Positions 16,571-26,053 of a DNA stretch of 64,000 nucleotides are shown in pieces. The position numbers and the translations under genes are program-made. Below the pieces are notes generated by a model. That model did no database searches and had not been told where the DNA came from. It was given only the letters and a program-made list of their open reading frames with translations. The first letter of the stretch is position 1; every line of letters starts with the position of its first letter. Origin of the DNA: an uncultured Alistipes sp. (GTDB lineage: Bacteria > Bacteroidota > Bacteroidia > Bacteroidales > Rikenellaceae); contig CALUNG010000005.1 of NCBI GenBank assembly GCA_944321955.1, positions 62,001 through 126,000 on the forward strand. Reading direction: 5' to 3'.

Positions 16571-17581
16571 TCATCTGCGGGAGGTTGCGGCCGCACCCGA
16601 ACCCGTGTCCGTGTCCGTTCCCGTATCCGTTCCTGTTCCGGAGCCTGTCTCCGTATCCGTTCCTTCTCCTGTCCCCTCGCCGCTCTCCTCGGGTGCGAAG
16701 CCGTAGCTCCAGCCGTCGAGCGTGTAGGGTGCGCTCTCCCACGTGCGGAACTGCAGCGTCGCGTCGGTCTGCGGCACGGAGCCGTCGATCTCGAAGTGGC
16801 GGTAGGCGTACATTCCTCCGGCCTCGTAGAGGGCGAGCACCATCACCTGCGGCGACGATGTCTTCATCGTGAGGCGCCCTTCGGCATCGCCTTCGGCGTA
16901 CGGTTCGGCCGTGACCGAGGGCTGGTTCAGGGTCTGCGAGGTGACCGTATTGGTTATGGTTGTCGCCATGGCGTCGGCGTACGATGCCGCCACCCACTCG
17001 TTGTTGACGTAGAAGGCGTATGCCGCAACGCCCTCGGCCACGGTTGCGGCGCCGTTCTCCTCGCTCTGCAGGTCGGGCTCGAGCACGAAGGTCGTCTCGG
17101 CCGGCACCATACCCACCGTCCAGCCGCTGTCGGTGTAGGATTCTGTCTTCCATGTACGGAACTGCATGGTGAGGTATGTCTGCGGCATGTTCTCGCCGGT
17201 GTCGTAGTGCATGTACGCGAACATGCGTCCCTCTTCGTAGACGGCCACCAGCAGTACGTGCCGCGCCGTCGTCTTGAGCGATATGCGGCCCTGCGGGTCG
17301 TTTTCGGCGTAGGGCTGCGACTCTGCATCGGGAGTCTGACGCTTTTCGCCCGTAGCGGTGTCGGTTATCACGCGGGCGACGGCATCCTCGTACGAGGCGA
17401 CGCTCCACTCTTTGCCCACGTCGTAGTAGGCGTATGCCGTGACCCCTTCGGCCACGGTGAGCGGGCCGCTCGAGACGGTCTGCAGGTTCGGTTTTATGAT
17501 GAAGGTCGTATCGTTGCTGACCTTCTTGAAGCAGCCCGTCAGCGCGAGGGCCGCCAATATTGTCGCCACTGTTCTTTTCAT
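16571..17581 (-). CDS. Lipoprotein with two tandem homologous domains, 336 aa
   Basis: The signal peptide ends at Cys17 (LTGC). Two units of about 135 residues are clearly related: DTTFIIKPNLQT to FRTWKTESYTDSGWTVG (~24-155) and ETTFVLEPDLQS to FRTWESAPYTLDGWSYG (~158-296). Shared marks are VAEGVxAYAFY, the EWxxASYxDAxA block, the PYAExDxxGRL block and FRTW. The last 40 residues are a Gly/Thr/Glu-rich tail. I do not recognise a named family. The gene's start overlaps the end of folK by four bases (ATGA), so it is in the same transcript; surface or periplasmic location is inferred. Confidence 0.8.
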   Translation of the reverse strand: MKRTVATILAALALTGCFKKVSNDTTFIIKPNLQTVSSGPLTVAEGVTAYAYYDVGKEWSVASYEDAVARVITDTATGEKRQTPDAESQPYAENDPQGRISLKTTARHVLLVAVYEEGRMFAYMHYDTGENMPQTYLTMQFRTWKTESYTDSGWTVGMVPAETTFVLEPDLQSEENGAATVAEGVAAYAFYVNNEWVAASYADAMATTITNTVTSQTLNQPSVTAEPYAEGDAEGRLTMKTSSPQVMVLALYEAGGMYAYRHFEIDGSVPQTDATLQFRTWESAPYTLDGWSYGFAPEESGEGTGEGTDTETGSGTGTDTGTDTDTGSGAAATSRR

Positions 17582-18066
17582 GCCTTAGATCTCTGTTTGC
17601 GTATCTGAGCGATGCTTTTGCCTAAGGTGGGGTGGACGAAGTCGCCCATCACCTCCGCCAGAGGGTCGAGTACGAAGTCGCGTTCGGCCATCAGCGGGTG
17701 AGGTACGGTCAGCCGCTGCGTGGCGATGACTTCGCGGTCGTAAAAGAGTATGTCTATGTCTATGGGCCGCGAGGCGTAACGTTGTCCCGTAGCGGCCTTT
17801 TCGCGCTCTTCGCGACGGCGGTCGCGGCCGAGCGAGTTCTCTATTTCGTGCAGGGCGTCGAGCACGGCATCGGGCGAGAGGCTGCTCTCGGCCACCAGCA
17901 CCTGATTGCTGAAGTCGGGGGCGTCGAATCCCCAGGCACGGCTGCGGTAGAGGTGCGACGCGCACACAACCTTTCCGATGCGGCTGTCGACCATGCCGCG
18001 TGCCTGCGACAGCAGGCTGTCGGCGGCGGGGGCGTTGCTTCCGGATATGAGTACCACGCGTGCCAT
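17578..18066 (-). CDS. folK: 2-amino-4-hydroxy-6-hydroxymethyldihydropteridine pyrophosphokinase (HPPK), 162 aa
   Basis: FolK transfers pyrophosphate from ATP to 6-hydroxymethyl-dihydropterin in folate synthesis. The HPPK signature is present: SHLYRSRAWGF, DFSNQVLVAES, LHEIENSLGRDRR and RPIDIDILFYD, then LTVPHPLMAERDFVLDPLAEV. The start at complement 18066 (MARVVLISGSN) overlaps the TGA of the upstream holB gene by one base, which fixes it; in-frame extension further upstream lies inside holB. Length is normal for a single-domain HPPK. Linkage to holB suggests translational coupling. Confidence 0.93.
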   Translation of the reverse strand: MARVVLISGSNAPAADSLLSQARGMVDSRIGKVVCASHLYRSRAWGFDAPDFSNQVLVAESSLSPDAVLDALHEIENSLGRDRRREEREKAATGQRYASRPIDIDILFYDREVIATQRLTVPHPLMAERDFVLDPLAEVMGDFVHPTLGKSIAQIRKQRSKA

Positions 18067-19214
18067 CACTTCAACGGTTTTATGAGTTTGCTCACGGCCA
18101 GCCCGAAGTGGGTGAAGACGATCTTGGGGTTTCCGTTCTGTGCTATCTGCGCCATGGCGCTCTCGATCTGGGCGATGAGGGGTTCGATGTTGTCGCTGCC
18201 CACGAAGAGGGCGAAATTCCTGCAGAACTTTGCCTCCTCGCCCCAGAGGTACGTGGCTTCGGCTGCGCCGGCATGCAGCATGTAGCTCTCGCGCAACAAT
18301 CGTGCGGCATTGCTCAGGAACTGCAGTTGCTGTTCGCGCGGCAGCTGCGCCACATCCTCGGCCCAGGTTATGAGTTCGAGGTGGCGGTTGTTGTAGCTGA
18401 AGCGCATGAGCGAGCAGAAGAGCTCGAAACTCTCGTGGCGTCGCTCGTCGGTAGCTCCGGCCAGCAGGTTCTGTAGTTCGCAGAGGTCGCCGCCGGCCAG
18501 ACGGGCCATGTTCCGTATCTTGGCGGGGTCCTGTTCGCCGGCGTCGCGTATGACCTTCTCGAGCACGTCGGGTGTCAGGCGCGGCACGGCCACCTCCTGC
18601 GTACGCGACAGTATGGTGCGCAGCAGCCGGTCGGGGCGTTCGCTCACCAGCAGGAAGAGGGTCTTGTCCCACGGCTCCTCGAGGATCTTGAGTATCTTGT
18701 TGGCGGCCTCCTCGTTCATGGCTTCGGGCTGCCAGATGATCACGCACTTGTACTCCGACTCGAAGCTCTTGAACGAGAGCTTGCGTATGATCTCGTCGGC
18801 CTCCTTTGCCGATATCACGCCCTTGAGGGTCTTGCCCAGATCGAGACGGTCGTACCACTGCTGCGGGGTGAGGTAACCGCGTGTTTCGGTAACGGCCTTG
18901 CGCCACGGCTCGATGAAGTCGCTGCTCAGCACGCTCTCGCCCGACTTCTTGCCCTGCTTGTTGACCGGAAAGACGAAGTGCAGGTCGGGATGTGCCAGCT
19001 CCTCGATCTGTCGGCAGTTGGGGCATTCGCCGCACGAGTCGCCGTCGTGGCGGTTGGTGCAGTTCAGATACTGCACGTATGCCAGTGCCAGCGGCAGCGT
19101 CCCGACGCCGGCCGGGCCCGAGAAGAGCTGGGCATGGCTGATGCGTCCGGCATCGATGCTCGATGTCAGGTGGCGTTTCAACTCCTGTTGACCGGTTATG
19201 TCGGCGAATCTCAT
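18066..19214 (-). CDS. holB: DNA polymerase III delta' subunit, 382 aa
   Basis: This is a clamp-loader subunit of the AAA+ family. It begins MRFADITGQQELKRHL and has the delta'/gamma pattern GRISHAQLFSGPAGVG, with the P-loop degraded (GVGT in place of GKT, as expected for a delta' that does not bind ATP productively). A zinc-type Cys cluster follows (CTNRHDGDSCGECPNC). NEEAANKILKILEEPWDKTLFLLVSE and RTILSRTQEV (SRC-like motif written SRT) complete the fold; the C-terminal domain from ~250 is helical. The first gene of the holB-folK-rbfA run. Confidence 0.92.
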   Translation of the reverse strand: MRFADITGQQELKRHLTSSIDAGRISHAQLFSGPAGVGTLPLALAYVQYLNCTNRHDGDSCGECPNCRQIEELAHPDLHFVFPVNKQGKKSGESVLSSDFIEPWRKAVTETRGYLTPQQWYDRLDLGKTLKGVISAKEADEIIRKLSFKSFESEYKCVIIWQPEAMNEEAANKILKILEEPWDKTLFLLVSERPDRLLRTILSRTQEVAVPRLTPDVLEKVIRDAGEQDPAKIRNMARLAGGDLCELQNLLAGATDERRHESFELFCSLMRFSYNNRHLELITWAEDVAQLPREQQLQFLSNAARLLRESYMLHAGAAEATYLWGEEAKFCRNFALFVGSDNIEPLIAQIESAMAQIAQNGNPKIVFTHFGLAVSKLIKPLK

Positions 19215-19267
19215 TGCTTCATTCTTTTTTTTCGGGCTCGGGGGCTTACATTGCTCTTTTCTTTTTC

Positions 19268-19341
19268 CCTGTCTGCCCCTCTCCCTCGTTTTTCCTGTCT
19301 GGCCCCTCTCTCTGTTCCCCTTGTCCGGCCCCTCTCACTCG
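19268..19341. repeat. Pyrimidine-rich degenerate tandem repeat
   Basis: Three imperfect units of about 21-27 bases built on CCTGTCTGGCCCCTCTC lie between holB and the flippase gene. No gene or terminator was seen in this 159-base gap. Confidence 0.5.
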
Positions 19342-19373
19342 TCCGGCCGGTTGACCGAGGCTTGCGCGGGTAT

Positions 19374-20843
19374 TTATCTCCGTTTGAGTGCCGCCCGCAT
19401 CAGCGCCCTGATGTCTATGTGTTCGCAGCGCACGGCCATGGCTGCATAGGCCAGCAGCAGTGCGGCGTCGATGATGTACCGGACGACTCCGCGGGTATTC
19501 GGCTCCACGACGTATTCGCTGACGAAGAATACGGCCAGGCCGACCACGACGTAGAGCGCTATGCGGCGCAGGTCGTACGGTGTCGGGAAGAAGCGGCGGT
19601 TGAGGGCGTAGCTGACCACGACCATCGCTGCCTCGGATATGAAACGTCCCCAGGCGGCTCCGTAGTATCCCCATCGTGGAATGAGCAGCGCGCCGCCCAG
19701 AATCGTGAAGAACAGTCCGGCGAACGTTACCACCATGGCGTAGACGGTCTTCTCCTCGCGCTTGTACCAGAACGAGAGGTTGAGCCATACGCCGTTGAGC
19801 ACGTTTGCGCCGAGGATTACGGGCAGTATGAATATTCCTTCGCGGAAGTCGGCGCCGACGATCAGTGCGAACAGCTCCTTGAAGAGGGCTATTCCGAGGA
19901 ATATCATCATCGAGGCCATGATATAGTATTTCAGTGCCGCGGCATTCATTGCCACGAACTCCTCCTTGCGGAAGTTCGAGAGGAAGAATGGTTCGGCGGC
20001 CAGACGGTACATCTGTGTGAAGAGCGTCATCACCACGGCGATCTTGGTTATGGCGCCGTATATTCCGAGTTGGGCCATTGCGCCTTCGGGCACGAGGTAT
20101 TTTATGAGCTGTCGGTCGACGAATTCGTTGGCCGTACCGGCGATACCGCTGATGAGCAGCGGCAGCGAGTAGACGAATACGGCTGCGAGCAGCAGACGGT
20201 CTATCCTGGGAGTCGTGCCTTCGGTTGTGGTCATGACCAGCACCCATGTGCAGATGCTTGCCACGAGGTTTGCGACGAAAGCCCATCCCACGCCGAAATC
20301 GGTGTCGAAGAGCCCGACGCCCCAGAATGCGAAGGCGAGCCCCACCTGCATGACTATGTTGAAGAGCTTGAGCGATACGAACTTCATGGCGCGGCCCTGT
20401 TCGCGCAGCCTCGAGAAGGGGATGCACGTACCCACGTCGAAGAGGACGATGGCGGCGACCACCACCACATAGAGCGGGTGGGCTTCATATTCGGGGCCCA
20501 TCACTGCCGATACGGGGCCTCTGAATACGACCACGAGTACGAAGAATACGAGGGCCGCGAGCGAGGTTATGCCCCATGTTGTGGCGAAGAGGCGTTTTTT
20601 TGCGGCCTGTACGTCTCCGCCGGCGGCTTCGGCCTTGGCGGCGAAGCGGAAATAACCAGACTCCATGCCGAGGGTCAGCAGCACCAGTGCGAAAGGTATG
20701 AGGGCATATACGTCCGTTACGATACCGTACGCCTCCAGCCCGAATATGCGGGTATAGAAGGGCGTGAGCAGGTAGCTCAGGAATCGTCCGAGTATGGTGC
20801 TGATGCCGTAGACGGCAGTCTGTTTGGCCAGTTTTTCGAGCAT
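19374..20843 (-). CDS. Polysaccharide/oligosaccharide flippase (MATE/Wzx-like), 489 aa
   Basis: A polytopic membrane protein with about 12-14 hydrophobic segments. The N-terminus (LAKQTAVYGISTILGRFLSYLLTPFYTRIF) is the standard opening of the Wzx/RfbX-type polysaccharide biosynthesis family, and VDRQLIKYLVPEGAMAQLGIYGA recurs in it. Such proteins flip lipid-linked sugars across the inner membrane. The start at complement 20843 (MLEKLAKQ) lies just after a -7 box; the longer in-frame extension is rejected because it lacks a signal and crosses the promoter. No glycosyltransferase genes are adjacent, so the substrate is unknown. Confidence 0.85.
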   Translation of the reverse strand: MLEKLAKQTAVYGISTILGRFLSYLLTPFYTRIFGLEAYGIVTDVYALIPFALVLLTLGMESGYFRFAAKAEAAGGDVQAAKKRLFATTWGITSLAALVFFVLVVVFRGPVSAVMGPEYEAHPLYVVVVAAIVLFDVGTCIPFSRLREQGRAMKFVSLKLFNIVMQVGLAFAFWGVGLFDTDFGVGWAFVANLVASICTWVLVMTTTEGTTPRIDRLLLAAVFVYSLPLLISGIAGTANEFVDRQLIKYLVPEGAMAQLGIYGAITKIAVVMTLFTQMYRLAAEPFFLSNFRKEEFVAMNAAALKYYIMASMMIFLGIALFKELFALIVGADFREGIFILPVILGANVLNGVWLNLSFWYKREEKTVYAMVVTFAGLFFTILGGALLIPRWGYYGAAWGRFISEAAMVVVSYALNRRFFPTPYDLRRIALYVVVGLAVFFVSEYVVEPNTRGVVRYIIDAALLLAYAAMAVRCEHIDIRALMRAALKRR

Positions 20844-20866
20844 GTACGAATGAAGCTTGTAACCTG

Positions 20867-20874
20867 CAAATATA
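20867..20874 (-). promoter_or_regulatory. -7 box for the flippase gene
   Basis: TATATTTG on the minus strand is a perfect TAnnTTTG, 23 bases before the ATG at 20843. No clear TTTG was found at the -33 spacing. Confidence 0.5.
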
Positions 20875-21264
20875 CAAACTTCGGCGGAAAAAGACGCTAT
20901 TTGCCGCCAAACAATGTTGTTGTGTGGCGAGCCGGATGTTTTTGCCGTGTTTTCGGAGGATATCATGCGGTCCGGCGGCGGGTCTGCGGGCAGGTCTGTT
21001 GGCAGGTCTGCGGCATCGTTACGGCGGGATTTTTTTGACGGTTTTGGCGTCCTTAACAAACGCTCTTGCAGGTCTGCGCCCATAAAAAGAGATTGCGCCG
21101 CCCCTGTCTGTGGGCGGCGCAACGGTCCTTGTCTCTGTTTGCATCGGTTTTTCGGGGCGCGGGCTTATGCGGCCGGCGTTCGTTCGTGCGGCTCTTCGGT
21201 TGTGCAGCCCCTTCCGGCGGTCAGCTTTTAGCTCGTGCCACCACCTCGGACGGACAACACTCCT

Positions 21265-21373
21265 GCCGTTCGGCCCGCTCTTCTGCCCTTCTCTTCGGTC
21301 AATCAGCCCTTCAGCCCTTCAGCCCTTCAGCCCTTCAGCTTTTCAGCCATTTGGCCGTTCGGCCCGCTCTTCT
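21265..21373. repeat. 20-bp direct repeats flanking an 8-bp tandem array
   Basis: An identical 20-base sequence occurs at 21265-21284 and 21354-21373. Between them CAGCCCTT is repeated four times perfectly (21304-21335), followed by two degenerate copies (21336-21351). Confidence 0.7.
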
Positions 21374-23683
21374 CTATCCGCGACGGCGGCGCAGCCATAC
21401 CGCTATGCCGCAGAGACCGATGATCGCCGGAATGACGTAGGTGTAGATGTCCCTGATTCTGAAGAACTGTGCCGGCGTGACGTTTATCTCCGTGTCGCGG
21501 TAGGCGGGACGTGTCAGCTTAACCGGATAGCGGCCGTCCGAGAGCCAGTACATGGCGTTCGCTATCATGTTGAAGTTCATCGCGCCGCTGATGTTGCCTG
21601 CGAGCTGCAGCTGTGCGTTGTCGAAGCAGTCGCTGTTGCCCACCACCATGATCCGCTGCTGCCGTTCGCCTATATTGCGAGTCAGGGCCACGGTCGTGAG
21701 GCGCGAACCCTGCACCTCGCCGCGCGACGGGTCGAGTGTCGGGGTTTCGTCCCTGAAGTTCGAGGTGTCGAACTCCACCCAGCTGTCGGCGGCCGAGGCC
21801 GTCAGCGGCGTGACGTGGAAACGGGTGGTATCCGTGACGCTCAGGGCTACGGCCGAGGGCATCGAGACGAAGGTTGCGGGACGGGCCGCCATCCTGTCGT
21901 AGAAGGCGAAGCCCTTCTCGCCGCTCTTGACGCCGTAGCTTGCCATGCGGTCGGCGTCGATCTCGGTACCGGCCTCGACGATCACACCCTTTTCGGCTCT
22001 CAGGCCGAGCTGCGACAGCAGCGGGTTGATCACCTGCTGACGGTCGGCTCCGGTGGTGACGAGCAGGTTGCCGCCGCGGTCGACGTAGTCTTTAAGGGCC
22101 TTCATCGTGCCGGTATCGAGCTTCCGATAGGGATCGGCCAGCACCACTATGTCGATATTGTCGGGAATGGCGGTTCCGTCGGCCGTGTCGACGCTCTGCA
22201 TGACATAACCCTGATTGATCAGGGCGTTGCGCATCGAGCGGAGCGAGGTGAAGATCGAGAATTCGCGGTCTCCCTTCTTTTCGAACGAGCGTTCGCCGTG
22301 TCCCGTGACGAATCCCACGCGGGCGGGGCTTGTCTCGAGCGTGCGCAGTGCGGCCGTGATCTCCTCTTCACCGGGATTGGGGTTCATCTCGTTGTAGCGG
22401 CGCAGACGGGCCTGCTTGCCTCCCCATTCGATGACCCTGACGAAACCGTACTCCTCCCGTGCGAGGTCGACCTGCGGGGCGAGCTCCTCGGCCGACTTGA
22501 GGCGCGAGGCCCCGACCTTGTATTTGCGGGCCACCTTTTCGGCTATCTGACGTACGTCGCTGTCGGGATAGCGTGCCGTCAGCACGGAGTCGGCCTGCGG
22601 CGGGTAGTAGTAGACGTAGCGCATGCGTATCTCGGGCTTGAAGCGCGTGTACTCCTGGAAGCGGGCCGCATCCCGGCCGTATGTTCCCGGTGCGAAATCC
22701 GACATCTCGCCCGAGAAGACGTTGACGTAGGAGGTGACGGTCATCGGTCCTTCGAGGTTCGCGACCGTCCGTTGGCTCTCTTCGGTGAGTGTTCTCTGCC
22801 GTCCGGCCGAGGCGTCGCAGTAGAGTCTCAGTGCGGGGCGCGAACCGACATATCCTATGGCAACGACCACCACCACGGGTACCAGACAGCGCACGGCCTT
22901 CACCGCGCGGCGGCTGTTGCTGCGGCGGTTGTCGACCACGGCCACCGAGAGCCAGATGAAGAGTGCGATGATCGCCAGGAAGTATATGACATCGTCGCTG
23001 ACGATCAGTCCGCCGATCATGTTGCTGGCGCGGCCGTCGATCGAGAGCCAGTATGTGAAGTTGCTGAGCAGGGGCGACGATTCGCCGATCTTTCCTATGA
23101 GGCTCAGCACCGAGAGTGTGGCGAGCGTCGCTATGGCGGCCACCACCTGATACGACGTGAGTGTCGACATGAAGAGGCCTATGGCGCAGTAGGTGCAGAT
23201 GAGCAGGAAGAGTCCCAGCAGGCCTGTGGCCACGGTCCCGAGGTCGAAGGCCGGAACTCCGAACCACATCACCGCCACGGGCAGTGCGAGGATCAGTGTC
23301 ATGACGAGAGCGCAGACCACCAGAGCCAGATATTTTCCGAAAATGAGCTGGAATGTGCTTACTGGCGACGAGTATGGGAGCTTGATCGACTCGGAGGAGT
23401 ATTCGCGGCTCATTACGCCCATCGTGAGCAGCGGCACGTAGAGGTAGATTATGGACTGTATCTGTTCGAGGTATCCGAACATTCCGAGCACCAGTCCGTT
23501 GGTGACGCTGAAGTTGATGGCGCGGCCGGTGGCCTTTGCGCCGACGATCTGTTGCAGTATGTCGCAGAAGTCGAGCGAGACGTGTACGGCGAAGGCCATG
23601 AGTATGAGCCATGCTATGGGCGAATAGAAGAGCATGGCCAGTTCCGTACGTTTTATGCGGTTTATTATTCTTATCGAATCCAT
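21374..23683 (-). CDS. GldF-GldG fusion ABC transporter subunit, 769 aa (copy 2)
   Basis: The first ~265 residues are an ABC-2-type permease like GldF: FYSPIAWLILMAFAVH, MGVMSREYSSESIKLPYSSPVSTFQLIFGKY and LLICTYCAIGLFMSTLTSYQVVAA. After a membrane segment at ~270-290, residues ~300-735 match the GldG-type auxiliary domain (EGPMTVTSYVNVFSG, TAALRTLETSPARVGFVTGHGE, VVLADPYRKLD, YVDRGGNLLVTTGADR), and a last membrane helix precedes a basic tail. In gliding flavobacteria these are separate proteins acting with GldA. It follows its paralog by 47 bases. The substrate is unknown; a general envelope role is likely since gliding is not expected here. Confidence 0.85.
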   Translation of the reverse strand: MDSIRIINRIKRTELAMLFYSPIAWLILMAFAVHVSLDFCDILQQIVGAKATGRAINFSVTNGLVLGMFGYLEQIQSIIYLYVPLLTMGVMSREYSSESIKLPYSSPVSTFQLIFGKYLALVVCALVMTLILALPVAVMWFGVPAFDLGTVATGLLGLFLLICTYCAIGLFMSTLTSYQVVAAIATLATLSVLSLIGKIGESSPLLSNFTYWLSIDGRASNMIGGLIVSDDVIYFLAIIALFIWLSVAVVDNRRSNSRRAVKAVRCLVPVVVVVAIGYVGSRPALRLYCDASAGRQRTLTEESQRTVANLEGPMTVTSYVNVFSGEMSDFAPGTYGRDAARFQEYTRFKPEIRMRYVYYYPPQADSVLTARYPDSDVRQIAEKVARKYKVGASRLKSAEELAPQVDLAREEYGFVRVIEWGGKQARLRRYNEMNPNPGEEEITAALRTLETSPARVGFVTGHGERSFEKKGDREFSIFTSLRSMRNALINQGYVMQSVDTADGTAIPDNIDIVVLADPYRKLDTGTMKALKDYVDRGGNLLVTTGADRQQVINPLLSQLGLRAEKGVIVEAGTEIDADRMASYGVKSGEKGFAFYDRMAARPATFVSMPSAVALSVTDTTRFHVTPLTASAADSWVEFDTSNFRDETPTLDPSRGEVQGSRLTTVALTRNIGERQQRIMVVGNSDCFDNAQLQLAGNISGAMNFNMIANAMYWLSDGRYPVKLTRPAYRDTEINVTPAQFFRIRDIYTYVIPAIIGLCGIAVWLRRRRG

Positions 23684-23730
23684 TGTCGGTTGATCGGGTT
23701 ATCGATTCATGAATGTCGTGAGGGCCGCAG

Positions 23731-26040
23731 TCAGTTCCGGCTGCGCAGAACCCTTACGAGCACGCCTGTTGCGAGCAGCAGCGCCGGCAGCAGGAAGAGG
23801 AATATCGCCTTGCATGCCTTCAGGCCGCCGTCACCGACGGTTATGACCCTGTCGGCGGCTTCGTGCCGTTCGATGCTGACGGGATATTCGCCGTCAGACA
23901 GGTAACGGAAGCACTCCATGGCGTATGCCTGGTTGGCGACCGGACGGCCGTATTCGCGCTGTATTGTCATCTCGCCGTTGCTGAAGCAGTCGGCGTCGCC
24001 GAAGACCAGAATACGCTGCCGGCGGTCGCCGCACATGCGTTCGAGGGCCACGGCCGTGGTGTAGCTGCCTTCGCTTTCGCCGTCGGCGGGGTTGCACGTC
24101 GGGGTACTCTCGGCGACGTCGGCGCTCTGCGTCTCGACCCATACGCCGCGGCTGTCGGTGCAGAGCAGGGGCGTAGCCTTGAACGGGCCGTCCGCCGCAA
24201 TCTCTATGGCCGCGCATGCGGGCATCGATATGTACACTCCATTATCGGTGAGGTTCTCGCGGAATTCGGGCATTGCCCCGGCTGCGGCCTCGGTGGGTTT
24301 GGCCACGATCAGGTCGGGGGCGAAGTCGTCGGTGGGCTCTACGAGCACTCCGTCGCGAAGCCTTACGCCGAGTTTTTTGAGCAGCGGGTTCATCGCTTCG
24401 CCGCGACCGGCATCGGCCATGACGAGCATGTTGCCGCCGCGCTCCACGAAGCGTTCGATGGCCTGCAGCTGCCGGCTGTCATAGGGCCGCGCCACGTCTG
24501 CCACGATCAGGATGTCGATGTCGTCGGGTATGTCGTCGCCATGCGAGAACTCCATCTCGTAGACGTCGAAACCGGCCGTCTCGAGCGAGTACCGCTGGTA
24601 TTTGCCCACGGTGAAGGCGTTGTAGTCGCGTTCGGCGCCGCGGTATATCTCGCGCGAGCCGTTGCCCGTAAGCATCGCCACCTTCGGGGAGTTGCCCGAC
24701 AGCCGCTTGAAGGCCGTCGTGATCTCGAGTTCCGAGGGGGAGCTCTCCATGTCCCGGAAGTCGTGCAGCAGCACCTCGTTGCCCTCGCCGTCGCGTATCA
24801 CGCGCACGAACATGTGGTTCTCGTCCGCGAGGATCTTCGTCACTTCGGGGAAGTCGGCCTGCATCCGTTCGGGCGAGCGGTAGCGCGAGGGGTTGAGGTT
24901 GTAGACGGCTACGGCGTAGTCGCGTATTTCGTCGAGGCTCTTGTCCCTGAGTTTGGGCATCTGGCAGAAGCCGCCGGGACAGCGGTCGTAGTAGTAGACG
25001 CGGCGCACCTCGATGTCGGGCCGGAAGAGACGGAAGTTGTCGAAGATCGTCTCGCGGCGGTAGTATTTGATGGGCAGATGCCTGAACGACATGTTGTCGA
25101 GCAGGTTTATGTAGCTGGTGACCGTGACGGGGCCCTTGACCTCCGTCAGCACTTCGCGGCTCGTGGCCGAGATCGAATTGCGCCTGTCGCCCGTTGCGTC
25201 GTAGACACCCGAGAGGATCTGCCGCGAGGTTGCGAATGCCGCAACGGCGGCTGCGGCCACTGTTGCCAGATAGATGGCGGCGCGTTTGACCCCTCCGACC
25301 GACCGGCGCGGCAGGGCTATGCGCAGTGTTGCGGCCGCCACGAAGAGGGCGATGATAATGATGAAGTATGTCACGTCTACGCTGCGCAGCGCACCGGCGA
25401 ACATGTATTCGGCGCGGCCGTTGAGCGAGAGCCAGTATGTGATCTCCGATATCCAGTCGCTGTCCTGCCCGACACTGCCGACGTACCGCATGGCGGCCAG
25501 GGCGATGAAGGTGTAGAGGGCGGCCACCACCTGATACGAGGTCAGCGACGACATGAAGAGGCCGACGGCGCAGTAGGTGCAGATGAGCAGCCAGAGGCCC
25601 AGCAGTCCGGTGAGTACGGCGGGCCAGTCGAAGTGGGGTATGCAGAGGGCGCCGCAGACCACGGCCAGAACCGGCACGATGAGCAGCGTGAGGCCGAATG
25701 TTATCGAGGCGAGGTACTTGCCGGCGACGAACTCGAAACTGGTTATGGGCGACGAGTACGGGAGCTTGATCGAGCCGCTGCTCGCCTCGTTGCTGATGAG
25801 GCCCATGGTCAGCAGCGGGATGTAGATGTAGAGCGACGAGCTGATTCGCTGGAAGAGGCCGTCGTCCATGAAGAGGCGTTGCGTTACCGACACTCCGTAA
25901 TCGCTTCCGGCGACATTCTGGAGCAGACTCCAGAAACCGTATCCGGTGATTACGGAGAACACCACCAGTATGAACCACGCGATCGGCGAGAAGAAGAGCG
26001 AGGCCAGTTCCGTGCGGGCTATTCGAGCTATGATCTTCAT
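23731..26040 (-). CDS. GldF-GldG fusion ABC transporter subunit, 769 aa (copy 1)
   Basis: Same architecture and exactly the same length as the following gene. Permease part: FFSPIAWFILVVFSVI, MGLISNEASSGSIKLPYSSPITSFEFVAGKY, LLICTYCAVGLFMSSLTSYQVVAA. GldG-type part: KGPVTVTSYINLLDN, TTAFKRLSGNSPKVAMLTGNGS, LIVADVARPYDSRQ and FVERGGNMLVMADAGRG. The C-terminal helix is ALLLATGVLVRVL. The two copies differ mostly in the periplasmic domain, so they could form a heterodimer served by the ATPase encoded 13 bases upstream. A duplicated rather than split GldF/GldG pair is the notable point. Confidence 0.85.
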   Translation of the reverse strand: MKIIARIARTELASLFFSPIAWFILVVFSVITGYGFWSLLQNVAGSDYGVSVTQRLFMDDGLFQRISSSLYIYIPLLTMGLISNEASSGSIKLPYSSPITSFEFVAGKYLASITFGLTLLIVPVLAVVCGALCIPHFDWPAVLTGLLGLWLLICTYCAVGLFMSSLTSYQVVAALYTFIALAAMRYVGSVGQDSDWISEITYWLSLNGRAEYMFAGALRSVDVTYFIIIIALFVAAATLRIALPRRSVGGVKRAAIYLATVAAAAVAAFATSRQILSGVYDATGDRRNSISATSREVLTEVKGPVTVTSYINLLDNMSFRHLPIKYYRRETIFDNFRLFRPDIEVRRVYYYDRCPGGFCQMPKLRDKSLDEIRDYAVAVYNLNPSRYRSPERMQADFPEVTKILADENHMFVRVIRDGEGNEVLLHDFRDMESSPSELEITTAFKRLSGNSPKVAMLTGNGSREIYRGAERDYNAFTVGKYQRYSLETAGFDVYEMEFSHGDDIPDDIDILIVADVARPYDSRQLQAIERFVERGGNMLVMADAGRGEAMNPLLKKLGVRLRDGVLVEPTDDFAPDLIVAKPTEAAAGAMPEFRENLTDNGVYISMPACAAIEIAADGPFKATPLLCTDSRGVWVETQSADVAESTPTCNPADGESEGSYTTAVALERMCGDRRQRILVFGDADCFSNGEMTIQREYGRPVANQAYAMECFRYLSDGEYPVSIERHEAADRVITVGDGGLKACKAIFLFLLPALLLATGVLVRVLRSRN

Positions 26041-26053
26041 TTGGGGAGGCGTG

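Larger units (their letters stand above)
20844..21373. other. Intergenic region with simple repeats
   Basis: About 530 bases with no credible gene between the flippase and the GldG-type gene. It carries a -7 box for the flippase, an 8-bp tandem repeat and a pair of 20-bp direct repeats. Confidence 0.6.
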
